NCBI RefSeq assembly: GCF_001280425.1
Contig: NZ_LIUF01000004.1
Coordinates: forward strand, 524,764-588,763
Direction of reading: 5' to 3'
Length of the DNA: 64,000 nt
Source of the DNA: Haloarcula rubripromontorii
Lineage (GTDB): Archaea; Halobacteriota; Halobacteria; Halobacteriales; Haloarculaceae
This document shows positions 36,355 through 45,483 of the stretch, one piece after another. Below the pieces are notes generated by a model, which did not search any database, was not told where the DNA came from, and was given only the letters and a program-made list of their open reading frames with translations. The position numbers and the translations under genes are program-made. Each line of letters opens with the position of its first letter. Positions within the stretch are counted from its first letter, which is position 1.

Positions 36355-37569
36355 ATGGACGAGACAGGAGATACAGGAGGTTTCACCCGGCGCCACTACC
36401 TCTCCGGCGGTGGCTTGCTCCTCGGCACTTCCATCATTGCTGGCTGTTCCGGCAACAGTGCTGAATCGGCGAGTACAGCTACATCAAGCAATACCGACAC
36501 GGACGGAGCGACGCCATCAGATAGCGGCTCATACACTGCTTCACTTTCCCCTGTTGGAGAAGTCGAGTTCGACTCCATTCCGGAGAATGTCTTCACGATG
36601 TACAATCAGTATGCGGACATGCTAGTGGCACTTGATTGCGATGACGCAATCAATTCGATGTTCGTCCCAGATATGGCTGGGCCATCGATGAACCACTACT
36701 ACGAGCGACTTTCGGGTGTCTCTTTTGACTGGGAAGACCTTCCGAACCCTTACGATAATTTCAGCAAGGAGTTCTTTTACAGCCTCGATAGCGACATTCA
36801 CTTCCTAGATCCCGCATGGGCGATTACCCAGGAGAACTGGGATCTGAGCGATATCGAGGAAGTTATCGACAACATCGGACCCCTTTTCGGAAATTTCTAC
36901 AGCGGAACACACGGCGATCCGCAGGAACCATACAGTGATGACTATCGGTATTACACGCTGTGGGAAATCTTCGGTCGTGTAGCCACCGTGTTTCGAGAGC
37001 GAGAGCGCTACGAACAGCTCAGATCAGTTCACGAAGAACTCATAGAAACCATCCAGACGAACCTACCACCGCAGGAAGAACGGCCGACAGCAGTTCGGGT
37101 TACACTTGGTGACGGGAAGTTTTGGACGTATCACCTCAACCGGCCGGGATTCTGGCTCGCCGACACGCGTCCGCTCGCAGCCAACGACGCCTTCGGGGAT
37201 GAGACATGGGACGGTCTCTGGGGTTCGGTTGGCTACGAAACGATGCTGGAGGCAGACCCTGACGTAATCCTCCATCTCTGGGGAATGACACCACGCTACG
37301 ATATTGACGACATCCGCAGAAGACTTGCCGCACACAGCGTTGGCAAAGAGCTCGCGGCAGTCAAAGACAACCGCGTGTACGCGCACGGGATGAGATATCA
37401 GGGTCCAATCATGAATCTCTTCCAGATCGAAATGACTGCTAAACAACTGTACCCGGATGTCTTTGGCGAGTGGCCTACCTACGAAAATGAGGACCACTAT
37501 CCGGAAATTCCACCGGATGAACAGCTTTTCAGCCGCGACCGCGTTGCTAAGATTATTACAGGCGAATAA
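36355..37569 (+). CDS. Iron-complex (FecB/BtuF-type) substrate-binding Tat lipoprotein
   Basis: A 404-residue periplasmic-type binding protein. TRRHYLSGGGLLLGTSIIAG followed by Cys31 is a Tat signal with lipobox, then a Ser/Thr/Asp-rich linker to ~55. The body has the two-lobe FecB pattern, with EFDSIPENVFTMYNQYADML in lobe 1, EADPDVILHLW in lobe 2 and AVKDNRVYAHGMRYQGPIMN near the ligand cleft. It ends LFSRDRVAKIITGE, like its two relatives at 58604 and 61238. It should capture an Fe(III)-siderophore or similar chelate outside the cell. No permease or ATPase of the FecCD type is adjacent. An iron box precedes it. Confidence 0.85.
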   Translation: MDETGDTGGFTRRHYLSGGGLLLGTSIIAGCSGNSAESASTATSSNTDTDGATPSDSGSYTASLSPVGEVEFDSIPENVFTMYNQYADMLVALDCDDAINSMFVPDMAGPSMNHYYERLSGVSFDWEDLPNPYDNFSKEFFYSLDSDIHFLDPAWAITQENWDLSDIEEVIDNIGPLFGNFYSGTHGDPQEPYSDDYRYYTLWEIFGRVATVFRERERYEQLRSVHEELIETIQTNLPPQEERPTAVRVTLGDGKFWTYHLNRPGFWLADTRPLAANDAFGDETWDGLWGSVGYETMLEADPDVILHLWGMTPRYDIDDIRRRLAAHSVGKELAAVKDNRVYAHGMRYQGPIMNLFQIEMTAKQLYPDVFGEWPTYENEDHYPEIPPDEQLFSRDRVAKIITGE

Positions 37570-37592
37570 TGAAGTCGAGACGCCTCTGAAAG

Positions 37593-38279
37593 CTATGGCG
37601 CATTCCAGTCGTATCGCATGACGAGGTCGTTCTCGTCGATTTCGCTAGCAAGCTTGGACACCAACTCGTCTCGTTCAAGATCACCGAACTGCTCGAGTTC
37701 ATACGGCTTGACCGTCACCGGCGAAGACTCGCCTTCGGCGATGCGCTCCTGTAGCTTGGCGACGCCGTAGATGAGCGCCTCGGGACGTGGTGGACAGCCC
37801 GGGACGTGGATATCGACCGGAATGACTTGTTCTGCACCCTTGATCACGTTGTATCCCTCCTGGAACGGGCCACCGGATATGGTACACGACCCCATCGAGA
37901 CGACGAACTTCGGTTCGGGCATCTGGTCGTAGACGCGCTTCATCCGCGGTGCGAACTTCGAAACGATGGTTCCCGGGACGATAATCAAGTCTGCCTGTCT
38001 CGGTGATGCCCGAGGGACTCCAGCAGCAAATCGGTCAAGGTCGTGTTTCGTAGCGAGAGTGCCCATCATTTCAATGGTACAACAGGCAATCCCGAACTGC
38101 AGCACAAACATCGAAGAGCCTCGAACCCAGTTCATGAACGTGTCGAATTTCGTGAGAATGAACGGAGACGAGCCAAGTACCTCCCGGAGTGTAGAATTAC
38201 ATCGGTTCTTCGTGCTTCTGCCGCGGGATATTCGCTGGTCAGACTGTGCGTCGTCTACGTTTCGCCGATTACTGCTCAT
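37593..38279 (-). CDS. nuoB: NADH dehydrogenase-like subunit B (NuoB), orphan copy
   Basis: A 228-residue protein of the complex I subunit that holds the terminal N2 [4Fe-4S] cluster. Four ligands are visible: Cys66 and Cys67 (FGIACCTIEMM), Cys132 (VVSMGSCTISGG) and Cys162 (VPGCPPRPEAL). All key residues are intact, so it should fold and bind the cluster. The usual partners nuoA, nuoCD, nuoH and nuoI are absent here. The start at ATG 38279 removes a non-conserved 17-residue leader. It is divergent (88 bp) from the HTH_10 regulator at 38368. A second, operon-borne nuoB probably exists elsewhere in the genome. Confidence 0.88.
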   Translation of the reverse strand: MSSNRRNVDDAQSDQRISRGRSTKNRCNSTLREVLGSSPFILTKFDTFMNWVRGSSMFVLQFGIACCTIEMMGTLATKHDLDRFAAGVPRASPRQADLIIVPGTIVSKFAPRMKRVYDQMPEPKFVVSMGSCTISGGPFQEGYNVIKGAEQVIPVDIHVPGCPPRPEALIYGVAKLQERIAEGESSPVTVKPYELEQFGDLERDELVSKLASEIDENDLVMRYDWNAP

Positions 38280-38367
38280 GAACAGAGAAAAATAGCTACT
38301 GAGAGTGAATACGCAAACTGTCGTATGCACTAGTGTGTTTATAACGAAGCCGTCTCAGAACTCGCCC

Positions 38368-39024
38368 ATGAGATATCTCCGCTTGGAAATCAGGTATGCA
38401 TCGGAGTATCAGCGTCCGATGCATCGTTTCATGACCGAAAGCGAGGCAATCAAGCGCGAATGGCTCGTCACATGGAAAGTCGGCGTCGAGGACAAGATCG
38501 CCTATACGTTGTTCTATGTCGTCGGCGACCGGGAGCCCTACGAATCGGCGCTTTCTACGGTTGAAGCCATGGAGAGCTACGATATTACACCCGTTCGGGA
38601 CGAGGCGTTCTACGCGTTCGTCCGTGGCCGAGAGACTGACCAATCACGGCAGTTCTACACGGCGTTCGAGCAACCGACGCTAATGGTCGTCCCGCCGGTT
38701 GCCTACCGACCGAACGGAATTGTGTTGTTTGACGTCGTCGGGGAGCCTGCTGTTCTCGAAGACGTCCGGAGGGAACTCCCAGACGGAATTACGGTAAATG
38801 TCCGAAAAGTCGGTGAATACGATGCCAGTCCCGGAACATTCGAAACCGACCTTACTTCACGCCAGCGCGAAGCGCTCGCTGCGGGACGGGAAGCCGGTTA
38901 CTACGATGTCCCACGAACTGGGAGTGTCGAGGACGTCGCTAAGGAACTCGGTTGTGCGCCCAGTACCGCGTCGAACCATCTCAGGAAAGCGGAGGCACAG
39001 CTTGTCGAACGTGTGTTCCGGTGA
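38368..39024 (+). CDS. HTH_10 (Bat-type) transcriptional regulator
   Basis: A 218-residue protein with an N-terminal beta-rich domain (MRYLRLEIRYASEYQRPMHR, VEDKIAYTLFYVVGDREPY) and a C-terminal HTH_10 domain from ~160: LTSRQREALAAGREAGYYDV then DVAKELGCAPSTASNHLRKA. No GAF or PAS domain is present. It may respond to a small ligand through the N-terminal domain, as in haloarchaeal DmsR-like regulators. I chose ATG 38368; ATG 38305 would overlap the opposite nuoB leader. Its divergent arrangement suggests it controls nuoB, but that is inference. Confidence 0.85.
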   Translation: MRYLRLEIRYASEYQRPMHRFMTESEAIKREWLVTWKVGVEDKIAYTLFYVVGDREPYESALSTVEAMESYDITPVRDEAFYAFVRGRETDQSRQFYTAFEQPTLMVVPPVAYRPNGIVLFDVVGEPAVLEDVRRELPDGITVNVRKVGEYDASPGTFETDLTSRQREALAAGREAGYYDVPRTGSVEDVAKELGCAPSTASNHLRKAEAQLVERVFR

Positions 39025-39734
39025 CAGTTGTCACAGAGACAGTAAGATGTCGGTACACCAATTTGTATCAGAGTTGTTCGACTGGGAGGGAGACAGCAGA
39101 ACCCGTCAGTTGGATAGTTCGGTATCGTGATGATTGGCACGCAGGCGAACGGTAAAACAGGTAGTATTCAGTGACGATATAGGTCCAGTAGCGGCCATGG
39201 TGAATATTCGAGGGCGCTGCACTGGTCACTACGAGTTACCAAGCGAACAGCAGGACGCAGAACACCACAGTGTCTGCAGTAATACTATGTTAGAAGGTCT
39301 ATACAGCCATATTACTGCGGACATTGTGGCGTCTGACCGATGGAAAGAGCGCATAGTTCTAAGTAGACACCACAATGTCCGCTGTTCCACCGGGCGTTTG
39401 AGAAATCAGGAGCTTATTACTGCGGACATCGTGGTGTAATTCCGGCATAGGCACACCACGATGTCCGCTGTTCTGGCGGCCGGAGAAGAGAACAGCGGAC
39501 ACAATGGTGTGTTCCAGAGCTACGCTACCGCTATTATTTGTCCAGAGAAGGGTTGAGGAGTGTGAATCAGACAAATAGGCGGAGCCAAGACTCCCACCCC
39601 ACTTTGTCCGCTGTTCTTCGAAAAAGACAGGGAGGGGGGAAGCAGAGACGGCAATTGTTGAGTGGAAATGTAGTTCGTCTAGTCTAGACAGACTACCACC
39701 TAACAGTGTAGTCGTTTGTGTTGCGTCTATCAAA

Positions 39735-39800
39735 TTGCACTACGGTCTAGCTCTACACACACCAATATAAACTTTTCCCTTATTTAGAGTTCAATTTCTA
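39735..39800. other. Candidate DNA unwinding element of the origin
   Basis: The most AT-rich part of the interval (ACCAATATAAACTTTTCCCT and TTATTTAGAGTTCAATTTC) lies between the inverted boxes at 39594-39616 and 39821-39843, the place where haloarchaeal origins open. Confidence 0.6.
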
Positions 39801-39911
39801 CCCCCTCCTCTTCTATCTCAGTTACTGCGGACATAGTGGGGTGGGAGGGTCCCCCTGATTACTTATAAATAGAAGAACAGCGGACACTCCGGACACTCCG
39901 GACAGGGGTGG

Positions 39912-39919
39912 TTTTATAT
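39912..39919 (+). promoter_or_regulatory. TATA box of cdc6
   Basis: TTTTATAT sits 31 nt before the ATG at 39950, consistent with a leaderless transcript. It is immediately downstream of the last box (39873-39910), suggesting autoregulation by Cdc6 binding. Confidence 0.6.
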
Positions 39920-39949
39920 GACTTCCTTCCAATACATCAACCAACGACT

Positions 39950-41194
39950 ATGGGGATGTTCGAACGCGACACCGAGATTTACCTGGACCGGGATGCCCTT
40001 CGAGAGGACTATCAGCCTGAGAACCTCGTCGGGCGTGATACTGAACTCAATCGGTATCGAGCAGCTCTTCAGCCCGTGATCAACGGTGAACAGCCAAACA
40101 ACATCTTCTTGTACGGTAAAACTGGAGTCGGAAAGACCGCCGGCACGCGGTATTTAATCGACCATCTCGAAGAAGACGCAGCGAAATACGAGGATATCGA
40201 CCTCACGGTGAAGATGCTAAACTGTGATGGGCTCTCCAGCAGCTATCAGATCGCTACCCGACTCGTCAACGAATTCAGGGACGAAACGAGTCAGATCAGT
40301 ACGACTGGATATCCTCGTGCCACGGTGTATGATATGCTGTGGACCGAACTCGATTCCTGTGGCGGTACTATCTATATTGTTCTCGACGAAGTCGATCACA
40401 TTGAGGACGATAGTATTCTGTACCAACTCCCGCGCGCGCGAGCAAATGACAATCTTAGTTCTGCGAAAATCGGTATCATCGGTATCTCGAACGATTTCTC
40501 TTTTCGCGATGATCTCTCCCCGAAAGTTAAGAGTTCACTCTGCGAGGAGGAGATCCAGTTTCCCGCATACGACGCGAAGGAGTTGATCCAGATCCTGCAA
40601 CAACGCGCTGACGTAGCGTTTCACGATGGTGTTCTTGAAGATGGTGTCATCGAACTCTGCGCTGCCTACGGCGCGAAAGATGCCGGTGACGCGCGACAAT
40701 CACTCGACCTGCTCATGAAAACGGGTGACTTGGCCCGCGACAAAGCCACAGACACGATCTCGGAAGACCTCGTTCGAGAGGCACGCGACGTTCTGGAACG
40801 CGGTCGGATCCAGGAAGGCATCTCGGGACTGACCCAACACGGCCATCTGGTTGTGTACGCAATGGTTACGCTTGACCAGGAAGGGAAGACGCCGGCCCGA
40901 ACACGGGATATCAGACCTCGATACACGAACTTCGCAGAAAAGGCGGGAATCGATCCGCTTGTTCCACGCCGGATGCGTGACCATCTCGGCGAGCTGTCGA
41001 TGTTGGGCATTATCTCAGCAATCGAGCGGAACGAGGGACGCCGTGGGGGAACGTATCGCGAATACTCTCTCGAGATGGACCCGGAAATGATTCTCGCAGC
41101 ACTTGAGAAAACCGTCGACGATGTTGGAATTCACAAATCCGTCACTAACCTCGTCGACAGCGAAGCGACGCTCTCGGATTTTCAGTCCACTTAG
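39950..41194 (+). CDS. cdc6: Orc1/Cdc6 replication initiator
   Basis: A 414-residue AAA+ ATPase that recognises the origin boxes and loads the replicative helicase. Walker A is GKTGVGKT (56-63) and Walker B IVLDEVDHIE. Sensor 1 is IIGISND; sensor 2 includes DARQSLDLL. The C-terminal winged helix begins around residue 300 (HLVVYAMVTLDQEGK) and contains FAEKAGIDPLVPRRMRDHL. ATG 39950 is chosen because the TATA box lies just upstream; a GTG at 39908 would sit in the last origin box. The initiator being flanked by its own boxes implies it acts in cis on this origin. Confidence 0.93.
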   Translation: MGMFERDTEIYLDRDALREDYQPENLVGRDTELNRYRAALQPVINGEQPNNIFLYGKTGVGKTAGTRYLIDHLEEDAAKYEDIDLTVKMLNCDGLSSSYQIATRLVNEFRDETSQISTTGYPRATVYDMLWTELDSCGGTIYIVLDEVDHIEDDSILYQLPRARANDNLSSAKIGIIGISNDFSFRDDLSPKVKSSLCEEEIQFPAYDAKELIQILQQRADVAFHDGVLEDGVIELCAAYGAKDAGDARQSLDLLMKTGDLARDKATDTISEDLVREARDVLERGRIQEGISGLTQHGHLVVYAMVTLDQEGKTPARTRDIRPRYTNFAEKAGIDPLVPRRMRDHLGELSMLGIISAIERNEGRRGGTYREYSLEMDPEMILAALEKTVDDVGIHKSVTNLVDSEATLSDFQST

Positions 41195-41341
41195 GAACGG
41201 CGGACATTGTGGTGTCGAAACCAGTCGACACGGGACCGTTTTCAGGATATAGAACAGCGGACAAAGTGGTGTTGTCGCCGACGACTGGGGTCTCCCACAT
41301 TTCGTCAAATAACGCGTAGAACTCCGGACACGGTGGTGTCT
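41195..41341. other. Replication origin, right box cluster
   Basis: Three forward boxes follow the cdc6 stop codon directly: 41195-41217 (GGCGGACATTGTGGTGT), 41251-41273 (CAGCGGACAAAGTGGTGT) and 41319-41341 (CTCCGGACACGGTGGTGT). They share orientation, unlike the alternating left cluster. The remaining bases to 41736 show no gene. Confidence 0.8.
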
Positions 41342-41736
41342 CTTTGAGACATCTCTTCTTTTGCTGCGATAACAGCTCACGTGAAAGCTATCGGTACTAC
41401 ATTTGAGAATTAGGTGACAGTAATACGTGTGAATAAAACTATCTTTCATAATGTATTGGCTGAACATTGATTTTTGCGCCAGACGATTGCCTGTTCGAAA
41501 AAACTGGAGATGATCTTGTCTATCCCTTGGCTCGTCTCTCGTGTCTGCCAAGGTCTTCCGACACAACTCAATCGAGACGCCTCGTAAAGCTCCCCAATAC
41601 GGTTATGTTAGCTACAATCGAGTGGCTGTCCAATATTTGAGAAGTCTGTAGTTCAGATGTCTGTCAATCGGTTTGGATACTTGGCGAAAGACACAAGCGG
41701 CAAACTACCGAGCCAGACGCGCTTGTACCATTGCGA
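41342..41736. other. Non-coding interval
   Basis: About 400 bases between the right origin boxes and the HalOD1 gene with no supported frame. Confidence 0.4.
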
Positions 41737-42099
41737 CTAATCCTGCCTTCTACCACTGTTGTCAGTAATCGCCAGCTCGATCAGTCCGTTAGCGTGAATT
41801 GTCACCAGAACGCCTTGGTATTGAAAACTGATGGTCTGAGTTGCTGGCCCGGTTGACTGGTTTGGTTGTGTGCCGAACAGTAGTGTCTCAATGGCTCCGA
41901 CATCGATAGACTCGTGCAACGGGGACTCATGATACGATTTTATCTCTCTTCCCGTCTGATCAGCGATCGCCTGAACAATGACTACAGCAAGCTCCCGATC
42001 ACTGGCCGGGTCATACCGAACCTCAGTGATAGTGCCACCCGGTGCTTCAAACGGGCCTATCTCCCTATCAGCCTCATCCGCTTGGCTCTCGTCAGTCAT
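41737..42099 (-). CDS. HalOD1 output-domain protein
   Basis: A 120-residue protein. After an acidic leader (MTDESQADEADREIG), residues 25-120 follow the HalOD1 pattern: TEVRYDPASDRELAVVIVQA, then IDVGAIETLLFG and the hairpin ISFQYQGVLVTIHANGLIEL. It resembles the product of 1061-1324 but has a longer helix region. Role unknown. It stands alone between the origin and a lipoprotein gene. Confidence 0.75.
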   Translation of the reverse strand: MTDESQADEADREIGPFEAPGGTITEVRYDPASDRELAVVIVQAIADQTGREIKSYHESPLHESIDVGAIETLLFGTQPNQSTGPATQTISFQYQGVLVTIHANGLIELAITDNSGRRQD

Positions 42100-42345
42100 T
42101 TAAGTAATACACAACTGGAACGTACATATAATAGGTGTATGAATATTCGAGCATAACGAGCGCTTTATGTGTCTATCATCTCACGACATAATAGCTATTT
42201 TATCGAACTATACTACATAGCTATACTATAGCCCTGTTGACCATCTACACATGTCGAGCGAATCTATTGGTGACTACATCGAAATACATGATAACAATAG
42301 TCATGAACTGACGGGTAGAATCTGACTGTTGAGGTGTCCATCTCC

Positions 42346-43062
42346 ATGCACAAACTACCCAGACGGCGGCTACTCGGAGGCGTGTGCCTGGGAGTAATTG
42401 CACTTGCCGGCTGTAGCAGCGACCAGACCAGCGGCTCAGACGCGACAGAGAGTGGCGGTGGTGCCGAACCAACGCCGGAACCCGCTGCGACAACCGCTAC
42501 AGATAAATCGACGGTCGGCGGAACCGAGGACAAATCGACACAATTCGGTCAGGTCGCACGGTTCCCGGAATCGTATGCGATGACAGCCACAATGCAGTCT
42601 GAGGGACGGACTGTTGAGATGACTGGTCGGTTCTATCAGGGGGATACGTACTGGTCGTTTAACCAGCAGGGCCAACAGATGGAGCTGTATCACATTGGGA
42701 ACAGGACGTATACCGTTGCTGGCGGGCAGTGTTTCCGAGGAACGATGCAACAGGGGATGGACCGTGACGAGGTTGATCCTGATCAGTTCTCCAACCGGCC
42801 GGAAGAAAATCCAGACATCACGCCGGCTGGCCGTGATACCATCGATGGTGAAGCGGTGTTGGTGTATGAAATCTCTCAGAGTGGCTCTCAGGAGCCGGTT
42901 ACATACTATATACTCGCGGACTCCGGATATCCGCGCCGTATTGAAGCCGGTTCAATGCAGTGGGACTTCCACTCCTGGGGGTCAGTCGACCCGATCCAGA
43001 AACCCGAGGGAGACTGCCAGTCGATGCCCGGTGGCGGCACGATGGCTGACGGTGGCAGTTAA
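42346..43062 (+). CDS. Tat-exported lipoprotein, LolA/LppX-like fold possible
   Basis: A 238-residue protein. PRRRLLGGVCLGVIALAGC is a Tat signal with lipobox; ~50 residues of Ser/Thr/Gly/Glu linker follow. The body has long antiparallel strands (SYAMTATMQSEGRTVEMTGR, RFYQGDTYWSFNQQGQQMEL) and ends with a Gly/Pro tail (DCQSMPGGG). This strand order recalls LolA/LppX lipid-carrier folds, but homology is not proven. I chose ATG 42346 over GTG 42334. No functional neighbour is evident. Confidence 0.65.
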   Translation: MHKLPRRRLLGGVCLGVIALAGCSSDQTSGSDATESGGGAEPTPEPAATTATDKSTVGGTEDKSTQFGQVARFPESYAMTATMQSEGRTVEMTGRFYQGDTYWSFNQQGQQMELYHIGNRTYTVAGGQCFRGTMQQGMDRDEVDPDQFSNRPEENPDITPAGRDTIDGEAVLVYEISQSGSQEPVTYYILADSGYPRRIEAGSMQWDFHSWGSVDPIQKPEGDCQSMPGGGTMADGGS

Positions 43063-43261
43063 TCGCTCAGCTAGACGTGACTTGGTGTGGCTACTCGGAG
43101 AGCAAATACTCTTCAACAAACTTCTTAGGATTCTTACTGGGACGGCCTCTGAGTGTCGACCGGTTTCAGTATACAGGGTCCCTTCGTGGATAATATCCAC
43201 AGATTGGCAACAGAAGGCGACGCGACCGATTGCCACCGTCTGGCCGCTCGGTATGCTACAG

Positions 43262-43918
43262 TCAGTAGCCGAGGTGGTCCCGGATGAGGACCACGGTCGT
43301 ACGGTCCTCTTCGAGTTCTTGACGGAGGATGAGTTGCTTGGCGATTGCGGAGTCGACGCCGTAAGCCTCCTTCGCACGCTCGTTTTCGAGTGGGTACGCG
43401 ACGCTCTCCAGTCGGTCGAGCGCGTCTTCGAGCGTCGGCACGATTTTGTTCACGCCACTGACGATGACGACGTTACTGGCCGCGAACGGATACGCACCGA
43501 TGCGGCTCCCCGAACGGTCTGCCGCGACGAGTTCGCCGGTCTGGGAAATGCCGTTGATGCCACCGAGGAAGTAATCGGCCGTCTGTGACTCTCGGCGGGC
43601 AGCCTGGCGCTTCGCGTCGTCGTCGATACTCCATATCTGGTCAGGAAGGCTTTCCCACTCGTGGTCCCCCTCGGTCAGGTAGTCGACAAAGCCGATCTCT
43701 TCGAGCGTTGTTGAGTGGCCGTTCATTACAGACGCCTCTGCCGGGATGAGCGACTGCAGTTCCGTGAGCGCATCGTCGGCTGAGTCAACAACGACGACAT
43801 CGAACCCGTTTGCCTCTAGGTTCTCGACAGTTTCCTCGATGGTCTCCTCGGAGGCCAGCTCGTCCAGTGATTCGTCGATGTCAGCATCATCCGCGTAATC
43901 TGATTTCTGTTGAGACAT
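43262..43918 (-). CDS. LUD-domain protein (LutC/YkgG-type)
   Basis: A 218-residue protein with an acidic leader (~1-25) followed by a single LUD domain. NLEANGFDVVVVDSADDALT and MNGHSTTLEEIGFVDYL are the N-terminal parts, YFLGGINGISQTGELVAADR and VVIVSGVNKIVPTLEDAL the conserved core. LutC-type proteins act with iron-sulfur partners in lactate oxidation; the partner genes lutA and lutB are absent here. The molecular role of single LUD proteins in haloarchaea is unclear. Confidence 0.82.
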   Translation of the reverse strand: MSQQKSDYADDADIDESLDELASEETIEETVENLEANGFDVVVVDSADDALTELQSLIPAEASVMNGHSTTLEEIGFVDYLTEGDHEWESLPDQIWSIDDDAKRQAARRESQTADYFLGGINGISQTGELVAADRSGSRIGAYPFAASNVVIVSGVNKIVPTLEDALDRLESVAYPLENERAKEAYGVDSAIAKQLILRQELEEDRTTVVLIRDHLGY

Positions 43919-44205
43919 ATTGCGTTGTGTGAGTGTCGCAGCATCAACATGGAGGTGTAGCTATCATAAAAGTACTCGCGGACACCGGTGTCAGGTAGTT
44001 ACACTGGTGATACTCCATTCTCAGTTATGATGTACTGCGTCGATAGACGCTCTGTGAACACCGCTGTCTAAGGTGCAGATTTTTCAACCCCGACGTGACC
44101 GGACGCGTCCCTGTCCGAAAACAGCAGGTGGTCTCTGACTGTCTACTCCGATATCAATTGCTGAAAACCGGGGGGTAGCATATATGGCCTCGCATTCGTC
44201 ATGTT

Positions 44206-44403
44206 ATGCCATCAATGAAAATGGCTCGTAAGGAACCTACAGACACTTTCAGGACACCGTCGAAGATGGTACTGTTCTGCCCGGACTGTGATTTTGAGAG
44301 CGGGATGGTCGGGGGAGACTGGGACGTTTCGAGTACCGGATATACGACTACTTATCACTGTCCGCAATGTCGGCACTCGTTCAGCGTTGTCAACCGCCGG
44401 TGA
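44206..44403 (+). CDS. Small zinc-ribbon protein, 65 aa
   Basis: A 65-residue protein with two CPxC knuckles: CPDC (Cys25, Cys28) and CPQC (Cys52, Cys55), separated by a beta region. This is the pattern of the small one-domain zinc finger proteins numerous in haloarchaea. A TATA element (CATATAT at 44179-44185) lies about 20-25 nt before the ATG at 44206, supporting this start and a leaderless mRNA; ATG 44215 and 44221 are alternatives. Function is unknown. Confidence 0.75.
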   Translation: MPSMKMARKEPTDTFRTPSKMVLFCPDCDFESGMVGGDWDVSSTGYTTTYHCPQCRHSFSVVNRR

Positions 44404-44499
44404 CGCACAGGCAAAGCCTGTCGGACGCAGAGAAATAGTAGTCCGGCAACACCGAAAACCGGGTAGCTCCGACAATCGAGTACGGCGGAAAGCCGTGCT

Positions 44500-45483
44500 T
44501 TAGTCGTCGCTCGGCACAGCCCCAGCGGAATTCTGCTCCTCGCCCTGCCAGCTAAAGAAACTCGCCAGCGCCGGCCCTGTGATGTTGTGCCAAACGCTGA
44601 ACAGCGCGGGGATGAGCGCGGCTGCAGGCTCGAACAGGGTCGTCGCCAGCGCAACCGCCAGTCCGCTGTTCTGTAGGCCCACCTCAAACGCACAGGTCCG
44701 AACGCGGTCTTTCGACATCCCAGTTGCCAGACCGACACCGTATCCCGAACCAAGCCCAATCGCGTTGTGGGTAATGACCGCCACCAGAACAAGCAGACCT
44801 GCCGTGAGAATGTTGTCCACGTTCGCCCCAACGACGCCGGCGACGATTGCGACGATGGCGGCCACACTGATAACCGGGAACACGTCGGTCCCGATTTCAG
44901 CGGCTTTCGGCGAATAGCGGTCCAGCAGGTATCGGAGCGTGAACCCGAGTAGCACCGGAATAATGACGATCTGAATGATGCTCTGGAACATTTCTGCAAA
45001 GGTAACGCTGATCTGCTCACCGAGAGTAAACACTACCCAGGCCGGCATCACGATGGGTGCTGCAATGGTCGTGAGGGTCGTGATGGCGACGGACAGGGCC
45101 ACGTCGCCTCGACCGAGATATGTCATCACGTTCGATGCGGTCCCACCAGGGGCGGCACCAACTAGAATGAGGCCGATACCGACAGCATCTGGGAGATCAA
45201 GCAGGACGTACAGCCCGTACGCAGCGGCAGGCATCACCAACCACTGCGTGACCGCGCCGATGCCAATGTCCACCGGGTCCTCGATCAGCCGTCGAAAGTC
45301 TGTCGGCTGAAGTGTCAACCCCATCCCAAGCATGATTAGCCCGAGTAGCGGGGTTACGTAATTCAAAACTGGGACGAACGGATCCGGCCTGACGAGAGCG
45401 AAGCCTGCCAGAATAATAACCCAGACGACGAAGTATTTGCTCGCAGCACGACTCACCGCTCGAAGTGTTGATATCGAAGTCAC
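44500..45483 (-). CDS. Bile acid:sodium symporter family (BASS) transporter
   Basis: A 327-residue membrane protein with about ten hydrophobic helices. The conserved crossing-helix motifs are visible: LVGAAPGGTASNVMTYLGRG, the sodium site, and FEVGLQNSGLAVALATTLF in the second repeat. Members import organic acids with sodium; in prokaryotes the substrates include pantoate, pyruvate or sulfonates, none of which can be assigned here. The N-terminus (SISTLRAVSRAASKYFVVW) and acidic tail are cytoplasmic. No neighbour hints at the substrate. Confidence 0.88.
   Translation of the reverse strand: MTSISTLRAVSRAASKYFVVWVIILAGFALVRPDPFVPVLNYVTPLLGLIMLGMGLTLQPTDFRRLIEDPVDIGIGAVTQWLVMPAAAYGLYVLLDLPDAVGIGLILVGAAPGGTASNVMTYLGRGDVALSVAITTLTTIAAPIVMPAWVVFTLGEQISVTFAEMFQSIIQIVIIPVLLGFTLRYLLDRYSPKAAEIGTDVFPVISVAAIVAIVAGVVGANVDNILTAGLLVLVAVITHNAIGLGSGYGVGLATGMSKDRVRTCAFEVGLQNSGLAVALATTLFEPAAALIPALFSVWHNITGPALASFFSWQGEEQNSAGAVPSDD

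Larger units (their letters stand above)
39262..39945. other. Replication origin, left box cluster
   Basis: Nine origin-box copies of consensus CAGCGGACAnnGTGGTGT lie upstream of cdc6. They alternate in orientation: reverse at 39262-39282, 39366-39387, 39452-39473 and 39594-39616; forward at 39312-39334, 39417-39438, 39490-39512 and 39821-39843; a further forward, partly degenerate copy with short CGGACACTC repeats at 39873-39910. Haloarchaeal origins consist of an AT-rich unwinding element flanked by inverted origin recognition boxes next to a cdc6 gene, as here. The boxes differ from the G-string ORBs usual at oriC1, so this seems a distinct origin type. Confidence 0.85.

Noticed and set aside
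39359..39733. Minus-strand frame of 124 codons in the origin region
   Set aside because: It is read across alternating origin boxes; product is low in acidic residues and has no protein-like pattern.
43262..43918. Consideration as a complete lactate-utilisation locus
   Set aside because: Only one LUD protein is present; the iron-sulfur partners are absent.
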